From IMG/VR virus record IMGVR_UViG_3300017956_006678, positions 1-64,000 of that record: 64,000 bases of DNA. One strand, written 5' to 3'. Below the pieces are notes generated by a model. It made no database searches. It was not told the origin of the DNA and saw nothing but the letters and a program-made list of their open reading frames with translations. Below are positions 7,455 to 14,721 of this stretch, piece by piece. A program made the translations under genes and the position numbers. Each line of letters begins with the position of its first letter. Position 1 is the stretch's first letter. The stretch is from a virus.

Positions 7455-8790
7455 AAAATATACAGAACATTGGAATTTTAGTGAGCTCAAAGAGTGGGAT
7501 GAAATAATCTGTAAAAAAGCTAAAGAATTTGGTTTAGATTGGCATCCAATTAATTATGAAGTTTGTGATTATTTCGAAATGATTGGTCACATGTCATATC
7601 ATGGTATGCCTAGTCATTATAATCATTGGAGTTATGGTAAGTCTTTTGAGGTAACACACCAACAGTATAATATGGGAATGCAAGGACTTCCTTATGAATT
7701 AATTATTAATAGCAATCCTTCAATTGCTTATCTTATGAGAGAGAATCCTCTTTATCTTCAGATTCTTATTATGGCACACTGTATTGGTCATAGTGATTTT
7801 TTTAAAAATAATAGAACTTTTAGAAATACATCACCTGAAAATATTGTATCAAAAATGCGTAATGCAAAAAGACGTATATATGAATATTCAGAAGATCCTA
7901 TGATAGGTGCAGAAAAGGTAGAAAGTTTTTTAGATGCATTACATACAATTAGGTTTCAAACTGAAAGATATGAAATGCCTAGATTGACTCCTGAAGAAAA
8001 ACAAAATAATTTTATTAAAAAGATTAATAAGAGTAATTTTGTACAAGAAAAAAGAAATAAATATGTTGATATGATTCGTAAAAAGTCATTTATTGGAACA
8101 GATAGAGACTTATTAGGATTTTTATTAGATTATGGTGAATATGAAAATTGGCAATTAGATTTAATTAATATTGTTAGAGACGAATCACATTATTTTATAC
8201 CACAAATTAAAACAAAAATTCTTAATGAGGGATGGGCATCTTTTTGGCATTACAAATTACTGCATGAATTAGAAATACCTCAAAAATTTCATATTCCTTT
8301 TTTGAAAATGCATAATGCTGTTGTTAGGCCTCATATTGGTGGAGTTAATCCATATCATTTGGGATTTTATTTATTCCAAAAAATAGAGAGAGAACAAGGA
8401 TTAGAAGAATGCTTTTTTATAAGAGAAATACATGATGATGAATCAGCATTAAGAATGTATTTGCAAGAAGAAGATATGGTTGAGTTAAACTTTTTTGAAT
8501 ATCAACGTAATGCAAAGTCTGGAGGTGCTAAAGTTACTGAAGTTTCAGATAAAGATGGTTGGAAAAAAGTAAAACACCAGTTAATAAAAAACACAGGAAT
8601 TAATTCAATACCTTTGATTTATGTTAGCGATTTAGATAAGAAAAATAAAATTTTAGAATTAAAACATGAACATGATGGAAGAGATTTAGAGTTAAAATAT
8701 GCTGAAGAAGTAGTTAAAAGTATTAAACAAATATGGGATGGCGAGGTAAAACTATTTACGATCGTCGAAGAAGAGATGTGGGAAATTTAA
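7447..8790 (+). CDS. spoVR: SpoVR family protein
   Basis: A 447-residue protein matching the SpoVR/YcgB family along its length. It shows the family-typical His-rich N-terminal half with GHMSYHGMPSHYNHWSYGK at about residues 54-72, a histidine-rich segment near residue 115 (MAHCIGHSDF), and EGWASFWHY near residue 262. The start at ATG 7447 overlaps the end of the DUF444 gene by 8 bases and is preferred over an upstream TTG at 7435, which would lie over the ribosome site. SpoVR is involved in spore cortex formation in Bacillus, but its homologues in non-sporulating bacteria accompany PrkA and YeaH. The biochemical activity is not established. The phage copy is close to full cellular length (about 460-510). 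Confidence 0.9.
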   Translation: MTKKYTEHWNFSELKEWDEIICKKAKEFGLDWHPINYEVCDYFEMIGHMSYHGMPSHYNHWSYGKSFEVTHQQYNMGMQGLPYELIINSNPSIAYLMRENPLYLQILIMAHCIGHSDFFKNNRTFRNTSPENIVSKMRNAKRRIYEYSEDPMIGAEKVESFLDALHTIRFQTERYEMPRLTPEEKQNNFIKKINKSNFVQEKRNKYVDMIRKKSFIGTDRDLLGFLLDYGEYENWQLDLINIVRDESHYFIPQIKTKILNEGWASFWHYKLLHELEIPQKFHIPFLKMHNAVVRPHIGGVNPYHLGFYLFQKIEREQGLEECFFIREIHDDESALRMYLQEEDMVELNFFEYQRNAKSGGAKVTEVSDKDGWKKVKHQLIKNTGINSIPLIYVSDLDKKNKILELKHEHDGRDLELKYAEEVVKSIKQIWDGEVKLFTIVEEEMWEI

Positions 8791-8804
8791 ACATAGGAGC
8801 TTAA

Positions 8805-10739
8805 ATGAGTCAGAAAAAATTTCTAGAGTTGATTAAAAATCAACGTGAAAATAGTAAAACAGAAAAATTTAAAGGAACTTTTTTAGATTATTTGGAAGTT
8901 CTAAGCGAAAATAAAAATATTGTTATGTTAGCACATAAAAGATTGCATGATACAATAGATAAACAAGGTGTTTCTACGCTTGATGTAGGCGATGAGAATT
9001 ATAGAAATTATTTCAATGGTGAAAAGATTAAAAAATATCAGTACTTTGAAAAAGAATTTTTTGGAATGGAATCTGTAATTCACAAATTAATGAGATTCTT
9101 AAAATCAGCAGCATTAAAAGGTGAAGAAAGTAGACAAGTTCTTCTTTTAATGGGACCGGTTGGTGCTGGTAAATCTGCTTTGGTTGAACATGTTAAAAGT
9201 TCTTTAGAGATGGCAGATAGAATATATCATCTTGAAGGATGTCCAGTACGTGAGGAACCTTTGCATCTTTTACCTAGAAACCTAAGGGGCCAGTTTGAAG
9301 AGATGCTAGGAATACATATAGAGGGCGATCTATGTCCTATATGTCGTCATAGATTGATGGATGAATTTAATGGTGAATACGAAAAATTTCCAATAGTTCA
9401 ATCATCATTTTCACAAAGAGGTAGAAGAGGTATCTCAGTAGTTCCGCCTATGGATGCTAATAGTCAAGATGTATCAGTCCTTATTGGTACAGAAGATATT
9501 AGTAAGCTAGATCTTTATCCTGAAGATGATCCACGTGTACTTTCACTTAATGGTGCATTTAATGTGGGTAATCGTGGAATTGTAGAATTTGTTGAAGTAT
9601 TTAAAAATGAAATTGAATTTCTACATACAATGTTGACAGCAACACAAGAAAAACGTGTACCTTCGCCAGGTAAGAATGATATGCTTTATTTTGATGGGGT
9701 TATATTATCCCATTGTAATGAATCAGAGTGGAACAGATTTAAAGCAGAACACACTAATGAGGCTATTTTGGACAGGGTTTTAAAGATAGAAGTTCCCTAT
9801 GTTCTAGAATTAGATCAGGAGATGAAAATTTATCAAAAAATGATTAATCGATCTGATTTTAAGTCGGCTCATATTGCTCCCCACACTATTAAAATCGCAT
9901 CTATGTTTAGTATCATGAGTCGACTTAAACCCTCTGCTAAGTGTGATCTTCTTACCAAGCTTAAGATATACAATGGTGAAAGTGTTATAGAAAAAGGAAG
10001 AGTTAAAAATATTGATATTAAAGATTTGCGTGAAGAAGCAAGACGTGAAGGTATGGAAGGTATATCTACAAGATTCATTATGAAGTCACTAGATCGTGCA
10101 TTATCAGACTCAGATAAAAATATGATCACTCCTATTAATGCTATTGATAGTTTGGTAAAACAAGTTAAAGAACAAATTATTGATGATAATACACGTGAGC
10201 ATTATTTAGAAATACTACAAGATATTATCAGAGAAGAGTATCTTAGAATACTTGAAACAGAAATTGCTAAGGCATTTATCACTGCTTACGAAGAACAAGC
10301 ACAGTCGTTATTTGATTCTTATCTAGATAATGCAGAATCTTATACAACTAGATCTAAAGTAAAAGATAAAATTACTCGAGAAGAAAGAGAACCTGATGAA
10401 AAATTCATGAAGTCAATTGAAGAAATGATTGGTGTTGTAGGTTCTGCAAAAGATGGATTTAGAAATGATGTTACAGCTTATATGTTTGCTAAATTAAGAA
10501 AACAAGAAACTGTTGATTATCGATCTTATGGGCCTCTTAAAGAAGCAATAGAACAATATTTGATAACTTCAGTAAAAGATATATCGCGTATTGTTACCAA
10601 GTCAAAGTCTAGAGACGACAAACAAAAGAAAAAATATTCAAATATGATTGAAACGCTTATTGAAGAATACGGTTATAATGAAAATAGTGCAGAAGAAATT
10701 TTAACTTATGCAGCTAATAATCTTTGGAGAGACTCATAG
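8805..10739 (+). CDS. prkA: PrkA/YeaG family AAA+ serine protein kinase
   Basis: A 644-residue protein, the same size as cellular PrkA/YeaG (about 630-645). The N-terminal AAA+ domain has a Walker A motif GPVGAGKS at about residues 116-123. A CPICRH motif near residue 178 and the conserved family C-terminal region complete the PrkA architecture. ATG 8805 has an AGGAG site 5 bases upstream. In bacteria PrkA acts with YeaH/YhbH in starvation and stationary-phase responses; kinase activity and, for some members, ATP-dependent proteolysis have been proposed. Here it follows YhbH and SpoVR by 14 bases and precedes a GroEL-like protein by 4 bases. Full length and intact motifs argue for an active enzyme rather than a decaying capture. 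Confidence 0.92.
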   Translation: MSQKKFLELIKNQRENSKTEKFKGTFLDYLEVLSENKNIVMLAHKRLHDTIDKQGVSTLDVGDENYRNYFNGEKIKKYQYFEKEFFGMESVIHKLMRFLKSAALKGEESRQVLLLMGPVGAGKSALVEHVKSSLEMADRIYHLEGCPVREEPLHLLPRNLRGQFEEMLGIHIEGDLCPICRHRLMDEFNGEYEKFPIVQSSFSQRGRRGISVVPPMDANSQDVSVLIGTEDISKLDLYPEDDPRVLSLNGAFNVGNRGIVEFVEVFKNEIEFLHTMLTATQEKRVPSPGKNDMLYFDGVILSHCNESEWNRFKAEHTNEAILDRVLKIEVPYVLELDQEMKIYQKMINRSDFKSAHIAPHTIKIASMFSIMSRLKPSAKCDLLTKLKIYNGESVIEKGRVKNIDIKDLREEARREGMEGISTRFIMKSLDRALSDSDKNMITPINAIDSLVKQVKEQIIDDNTREHYLEILQDIIREEYLRILETEIAKAFITAYEEQAQSLFDSYLDNAESYTTRSKVKDKITREEREPDEKFMKSIEEMIGVVGSAKDGFRNDVTAYMFAKLRKQETVDYRSYGPLKEAIEQYLITSVKDISRIVTKSKSRDDKQKKKYSNMIETLIEEYGYNENSAEEILTYAANNLWRDS

Positions 10740-10743
10740 GATT

Positions 10744-12030
10744 ATGAATAATAGCGAAAAATACATTGATTTAATTAAAGAAAATTCGCTTAAAAATTCA
10801 TTTGTGAAGAATATCAGTGAGTTTAAGAATAATCATCTAAATAAAGTAACACTTTATGATAACGTAGATATTAAAAATAACTCACTGAACTTTTTTAACT
10901 ATAAGTTTGATGATAATTCTAAGACCCTTAAAAGAGTAATAGACTATGAACTTGCAAGAATAGAATTAAATTCTAAAGATTTAGGTTCACTATTAACCGA
11001 GTGGCTAGTTGATTTTTATGTAAAACACCCATATCAGGCTTATGCTTTAGATAGAGAAGTATGTAAAGATTTTATAACAGAAAATATTTTAAATAAGTTG
11101 AATAATTTAGTAGAAAGACCGAATAAAAATCATTTAAATGAAATAATAAAAAATATTGAAAGTAAAAAAAATAAAAACATTATTAAGAGTTTAATTAAAA
11201 ATATTGACGCAGATGACACTGTTTTTGTAAAAGAATCATTCAATGAAAAAACTTTTATTAAAAAAACAGATCAAATTAAATTTAATTTTGAATTTGACAA
11301 TTCTTTTTTACTTGACAAAAAAGAATGGCATGCAGAAAATTACAAATATATTATTATAGATGGGTTTATTGACTCTGTAGGTGAAATACATCACCTACTT
11401 CAAAAGTCTTATGAAGATAAAGAATGTTATGTTGTTTTTTGCAAGGGAATGCATGAAGAAGTTAAGGCAACAATACTTCAGAATCTTAAAAGAAAAACAA
11501 TCAATGTTATGCCTGTTTCTCTAAAAGTAAATGAAGAAAATGTGAATATTCTAAATGATATTGCTGCATGTCACGATAATGATATTATATCTGCACACAA
11601 AGGAGATGTAATATCAATTGCAGTAAAAAGAGAGCTTAAGAGAGGTAAGCGAATAACTATTGATAGTGATGGTATTGTATTACAATATAAAGACAAAAGA
11701 TTGAAAGATAAACAATTAGAATATTTAACCCAAAAAGTAAACGATACAATAATTGGTGATCCTAATATTGATTATTTAAATAAGAGAATTAAAAATTTAA
11801 ATTCTAAAAAAGTTGAAATTTTTTTAGATTCAAGATTTACTAAAAGAGAAAGAACAGAATTGGATGCTTATTTAAGATCTATAAACTATATTAAATCAGG
11901 AGCAGTATTTTTTAAAGATAATAAAAGAATATTAAATTATAGAGAATTGATTGTAGGAATAGTAAAGTTTACAAGTTTAATAAAGACAATAGAAAGTTTT
12001 GGTTGTGCTTTAGTTGAGGAAAATAAATGA
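10744..12030 (+). CDS. Divergent GroEL/HSP60-like chaperonin, truncated
   Basis: A 428-residue protein from ATG 10744 (an upstream in-frame start at 10708 lies inside prkA). From about residue 175 onward it can be aligned by eye with GroEL segment by segment. YKYIIIDGFIDSVGEI matches the apical-domain ILLADKKISNIREM strand and helix. EEVKATILQNLKRKTINV matches EALATLVVNTMRGIVKV. LNDIAACHDNDIIS matches LQDIATLTGGTVIS. RGKRITIDSD matches QAKRVVINKD, and YLNKRIKNLNSKKVEIFL matches the intermediate-domain KLQERVAKLAGGVAVIKV. The DGTTT nucleotide motif and the GGG hinge are not conserved, and most of the C-terminal equatorial domain is missing (GroEL is about 548 residues). It may bind substrates or poison or adapt the host chaperonin rather than fold by ATP cycling. 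Assignment is by eye and needs a profile search. Confidence 0.65.
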   Translation: MNNSEKYIDLIKENSLKNSFVKNISEFKNNHLNKVTLYDNVDIKNNSLNFFNYKFDDNSKTLKRVIDYELARIELNSKDLGSLLTEWLVDFYVKHPYQAYALDREVCKDFITENILNKLNNLVERPNKNHLNEIIKNIESKKNKNIIKSLIKNIDADDTVFVKESFNEKTFIKKTDQIKFNFEFDNSFLLDKKEWHAENYKYIIIDGFIDSVGEIHHLLQKSYEDKECYVVFCKGMHEEVKATILQNLKRKTINVMPVSLKVNEENVNILNDIAACHDNDIISAHKGDVISIAVKRELKRGKRITIDSDGIVLQYKDKRLKDKQLEYLTQKVNDTIIGDPNIDYLNKRIKNLNSKKVEIFLDSRFTKRERTELDAYLRSINYIKSGAVFFKDNKRILNYRELIVGIVKFTSLIKTIESFGCALVEENK

Positions 12031-12524
12031 AAGTTTTAAATAGTGTTAAGCATTTATTGGAATGTCATTGTACTCTTAAAATATATGAAAATAAAGATAA
12101 AAATTTAGATAATCATTTATTTCACAAATTTCCTGTGTATTCTAAATACGACAATGAAACAGGGAAGTTTATAGAGAAAATAGTACAATGTAATAATTGT
12201 CAAACATTGCATAAAGTTATTGATGTTTGTAAATCTGAAATCATTCCAGGAGGAAAAGATACAGATATGACGCTATCAACTATAGAAGATATGGAACTTC
12301 AACTACCGAGTAAATTATATAATTTTCTTGTAGGTCAAAATACTGATATAACAACTTTTGAACATGCATTAGATGTTATTGATAATGAATGTTGGGGATC
12401 TCAAATAGTAATTGCTAGAGAATTAATCGATTTTAAATATCACATTAAAGTTTTAGAAATTAATGGCGAAAACAAATTTAAAATTATTAAAAAAGTCATT
12501 GAAGATGAAATTAACTTAGGATAA
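12027..12524 (+). CDS. Unknown protein with CxC/CxxC putative zinc site
   Basis: A 165-residue protein whose N-terminal half contains CHC near residue 14 and CNNC near residue 58, a spacing that could form a zinc ribbon. A HKFPVYSKYDNETGKFIEK-like segment lies between. The C-terminal half is mixed alpha/beta with no recognised motif. It overlaps the GroEL-like gene by four bases (ATGA), so it is translated with it. The Cys pairs resemble those of small phage metal-binding or DNA-replication accessory proteins, but no family is recognised. Its position in the PrkA operon is the only functional hint. Confidence 0.6.
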   Translation: MKVLNSVKHLLECHCTLKIYENKDKNLDNHLFHKFPVYSKYDNETGKFIEKIVQCNNCQTLHKVIDVCKSEIIPGGKDTDMTLSTIEDMELQLPSKLYNFLVGQNTDITTFEHALDVIDNECWGSQIVIARELIDFKYHIKVLEINGENKFKIIKKVIEDEINLG

Positions 12525-12528
12525 AGAA

Positions 12529-12807
12529 ATGAATATAGGAAAAACAGATACAGAACTAGAAGTCGATAAAATGATTGAATGTCGACAAATAGTAAAAAAT
12601 CTCATAAAATTTGGTCTATCTGAAAAACAGAAAGTACAAATCATGAGATTGTTAGCAATAGAGTTAGAATCTAGAGATGCTATGAATATTATCATAGAAG
12701 CTGTAGAAAAAATCAAATCTTTAGACGAAAATGTTAAATTTAGTTTAACAGAAGATAAAATTGATTATAATAATAATAAGCAAAGTAAAAAGCTTTTAGA
12801 CATCTAA
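12529..12807 (+). CDS. Small helical protein, unknown function
   Basis: A 92-residue protein, apparently all alpha-helical (LEVDKMIECRQIVKNLIKFG and the following helices), with a polar Asn/Lys-rich C-terminus. ATG 12529 follows the previous stop by four bases. No motif or family is recognised. It lies between the Cys-pair protein and the Hc1-like histone in the same transcription unit. Confidence 0.6.
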   Translation: MNIGKTDTELEVDKMIECRQIVKNLIKFGLSEKQKVQIMRLLAIELESRDAMNIIIEAVEKIKSLDENVKFSLTEDKIDYNNNKQSKKLLDI

Positions 12808-12825
12808 AACACATTGGAGGATAAT

Positions 12826-13026
12826 ATGTCAGAAGTAAGAAGTGATTTGGAACAAAAATGGCAAGAACTTAAAGTACTTATTGAAACACTTGAAGTTGAT
12901 ATTCAAAAAAATATTAAAGGAAATAAATCAGCAGGTGTTCGAGCACGTAAAGGTCTTAGACTACTAAAAACAAATGCCAGTGATATTGTTAAAGTATCAC
13001 TAGCAGCTGATAAAGATTCTGAATAA
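12826..13026 (+). CDS. Histone H1-like (Hc1 family) nucleoid protein
   Basis: A 66-residue protein matching the short Hc1-like histone family of bacteria and phages. An N-terminal helix (WQELKVLIETLEVDIQ) precedes the signature KGNKSAGVRARKGLRLLK at residues 31-48, and the tail is slightly acidic instead of the long Lys/Ala-rich tail of chlamydial Hc1. The start is ATG 12826, because TTGGAGG at 12814-12820 is the ribosome site and not the start. It probably binds DNA non-specifically and may compact or protect phage or host DNA. It is the last gene of the operon that begins at 6285 and is followed by a terminator. Confidence 0.75.
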   Translation: MSEVRSDLEQKWQELKVLIETLEVDIQKNIKGNKSAGVRARKGLRLLKTNASDIVKVSLAADKDSE

Positions 13027-13049
13027 TAAAATAAGATTTAATCTTAAAT

Positions 13050-13289
13050 TTAATTAAGAGAGAGTGATTCTGTTACTCTCTTTTTTATTTTTTCGATAAT
13101 CTTTTTTTCTATTTGACAGACTCTCATTCTTGTTATATTATAAATCTCTCCGATGTCTTGAAGAGTTTTATTACCTGAATTAGAAGCGGCAACACAACAA
13201 TTGCCGTCATTTTTTGAATTAATCCAGTACCTGCATTTTTTTTGTTGACAGGTTTTACTTTGTTTATTATAAAATTCGTAACACTTCAT
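13050..13289 (-). CDS. Cys-rich sigma-70 region 4-like HTH protein
   Basis: A 79-residue protein. The N-terminal part is Cys-rich (C3, C14, C19, C31, C32), suggesting a small zinc-binding knuckle. The C-terminal part, TLQDIGEIYNITRMRVCQIE, is a helix-turn-helix typical of sigma-70 region 4, which contacts -35 promoter DNA. There is no region 2, so it cannot act as a full sigma factor; it could be an anti-sigma, a promoter appropriator or a transcription activator. Proteins of this style occur in phages. It is transcribed divergently from the PhoH gene across a 67-base gap, and its 3' end contains the terminator of the convergent operon. Confidence 0.72.
   Translation of the reverse strand: MKCYEFYNKQSKTCQQKKCRYWINSKNDGNCCVAASNSGNKTLQDIGEIYNITRMRVCQIEKKIIEKIKKRVTESLSLN
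13057..13087 (+). terminator. Rho-independent terminator of the PrkA operon
   Basis: A perfect 7-bp stem AGAGAGT/ACTCTCT (13059-13065 and 13075-13081) with a 9-base loop, extended by A-T pairs and followed by a run of T (TTTTTTATTTTTT). It lies 30 bases after the Hc1-like stop codon, so it should end the plus-strand operon that starts at 6285. It overlaps the last codons of the convergent minus-strand gene. Confidence 0.72.
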
Positions 13290-13356
13290 ATTTATATTCG
13301 TCTCCTATATCATATATTAAATAGTGTAGACATAAATTACAAAATTTGGAGTAAAT

Positions 13357-14670
13357 GTGCGTAAAACTTTTATACTTGACACGAGCGTCCTCTTATACGA
13401 TAAAACATCAATTCATTCTTTTCCAGAAAATGATGTTGTATTACCTATAGTTTCATTAGACGAATTAGATAGATTTAAGTCTAAGAAAGGAATTATAGGA
13501 GAAAATGCAAGATATGTCAATAGATACTTAGATGATTTGAGAAAAGAAGGTGGGTCAATACACGAAGGTGTTGAATTAGAAAATGGTCAGACAATAAGAG
13601 TTGCGCTAGAAGGTTATTCTGACATTCCTAACGGTCTTAATGGTGATGATGCTGATAATAAGATGATAGCGCTAGCTAAAAAAATGACTTTAGAATCTGA
13701 CAAGTCTGTAGTTATGATTACAAAAGACATTAATTTTAGAGTTAAATGTGATGCTGTAGGTGTTAAATCTGAAGATTATTACAAGGATCAGATTATTGAT
13801 GACAATGATAAATCTTACAAGGGTTTTGTTGAATTAGATCTAGGACAAGACTTAAGTCACTTAATTGATATGCTTTATAATGAAGAGGATGATTTAACAC
13901 AAGACATTGAAGACTTAATTGGTAGAAAAACCTTTCCTAATGAATTTATATGTCTTAAATCAGGAAGTCAATCCATTTTAGCACAAAATAAAAGAGGAAT
14001 CATTAAAAAAATGGAAAAGCTTTCATTAGAAGACTTTATGGGAATCAAAGCAAGAAATAGAGAGCAGAGTTTTGCTTTAAATCTTTTGCTTGATGACAAC
14101 GTTCCTTTGGTTTCTTTGACCGGTATTGCTGGGTCTGGTAAAACTTTTTTAACATTAATGGCGGGAATCGAGGGTATAAATAAAGGAAAATACAAAAGAA
14201 TCGTAATTACACGTAATATTCAACCTGTAGGTAGGGATATTGGTTTTTTGCCAGGTGATGCTGATGATAAAATGTTACCTTGGATTGCACCAATTATGGA
14301 TAATTTTAGACAAGGTATGAAAGATAAAGACTTGTCTTATTTTGAAGCAATGAGAAGAACTGGTCAAATAGAAATTGCACCATTAGCTTTTATGAGAGGA
14401 AGAACATTTTCTGAAACATTTTTAATTATAGATGAATCTCAAAATAGTTCTATTCATGAACTAAAAACAGTCATAACAAGAATTGGAGAAGATTCAAAGG
14501 TAATTCTTCTTGGTGATACAGATCAAGTTGATACTCCTTATATTGATTCACTCTCAAACGGTTTGACCATAGTTTCAGAAAAATTTAAAGATCAAGAAAT
14601 GGCAGGACATATCCAGCTTCAAAAAGGTGAAAGATCTAAATTGTCATTTTTGGCATCAAAAATACTTTAA
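13357..14670 (+). CDS. phoH: PIN domain-PhoH ATPase fusion protein
   Basis: A 437-residue protein with an N-terminal PIN-type nuclease domain (FILDTSVLLYD at residues 4-14, ILDTS acidic start, and further acidic residues before about residue 150). A C-terminal PhoH-type RecA/SF1-like ATPase follows, with Walker A GIAGSGKT near residue 258 and Walker B LIIDESQN near residue 360. This is the PhoH2-type architecture, associated with RNA unwinding and cleavage; PhoH genes are common in marine phages. The start is GTG 13357 preceded by TTGGAG. It is the last gene before the glycan island. Motifs look intact, so both RNase and ATPase activities are plausible. Confidence 0.9.
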   Translation: MRKTFILDTSVLLYDKTSIHSFPENDVVLPIVSLDELDRFKSKKGIIGENARYVNRYLDDLRKEGGSIHEGVELENGQTIRVALEGYSDIPNGLNGDDADNKMIALAKKMTLESDKSVVMITKDINFRVKCDAVGVKSEDYYKDQIIDDNDKSYKGFVELDLGQDLSHLIDMLYNEEDDLTQDIEDLIGRKTFPNEFICLKSGSQSILAQNKRGIIKKMEKLSLEDFMGIKARNREQSFALNLLLDDNVPLVSLTGIAGSGKTFLTLMAGIEGINKGKYKRIVITRNIQPVGRDIGFLPGDADDKMLPWIAPIMDNFRQGMKDKDLSYFEAMRRTGQIEIAPLAFMRGRTFSETFLIIDESQNSSIHELKTVITRIGEDSKVILLGDTDQVDTPYIDSLSNGLTIVSEKFKDQEMAGHIQLQKGERSKLSFLASKIL

Positions 14671-14721
14671 AGTTTTATTAATGATTGTTGAGCAGTATTA
14701 TTATCTCAAAAAGAGGTGATA

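Noticed and set aside
6285-10739. Idea that the PrkA-YhbH-SpoVR block shows the window is a bacterial chromosome
   Set aside because: Flanking genes (gp55-like sigma, gp25, gp6, gp5-like hub, giant tail proteins, PhoH) and gene packing are phage-like; no ribosomal, tRNA or housekeeping operon is present. A chimera cannot be fully excluded without reads.
13289-13296. TATTTATA (TATAAATA on the minus strand) at the start of the sigma region 4-like gene
   Set aside because: It overlaps the start codon, so a transcript from it would begin inside the gene; a chance AT-rich match is more likely.
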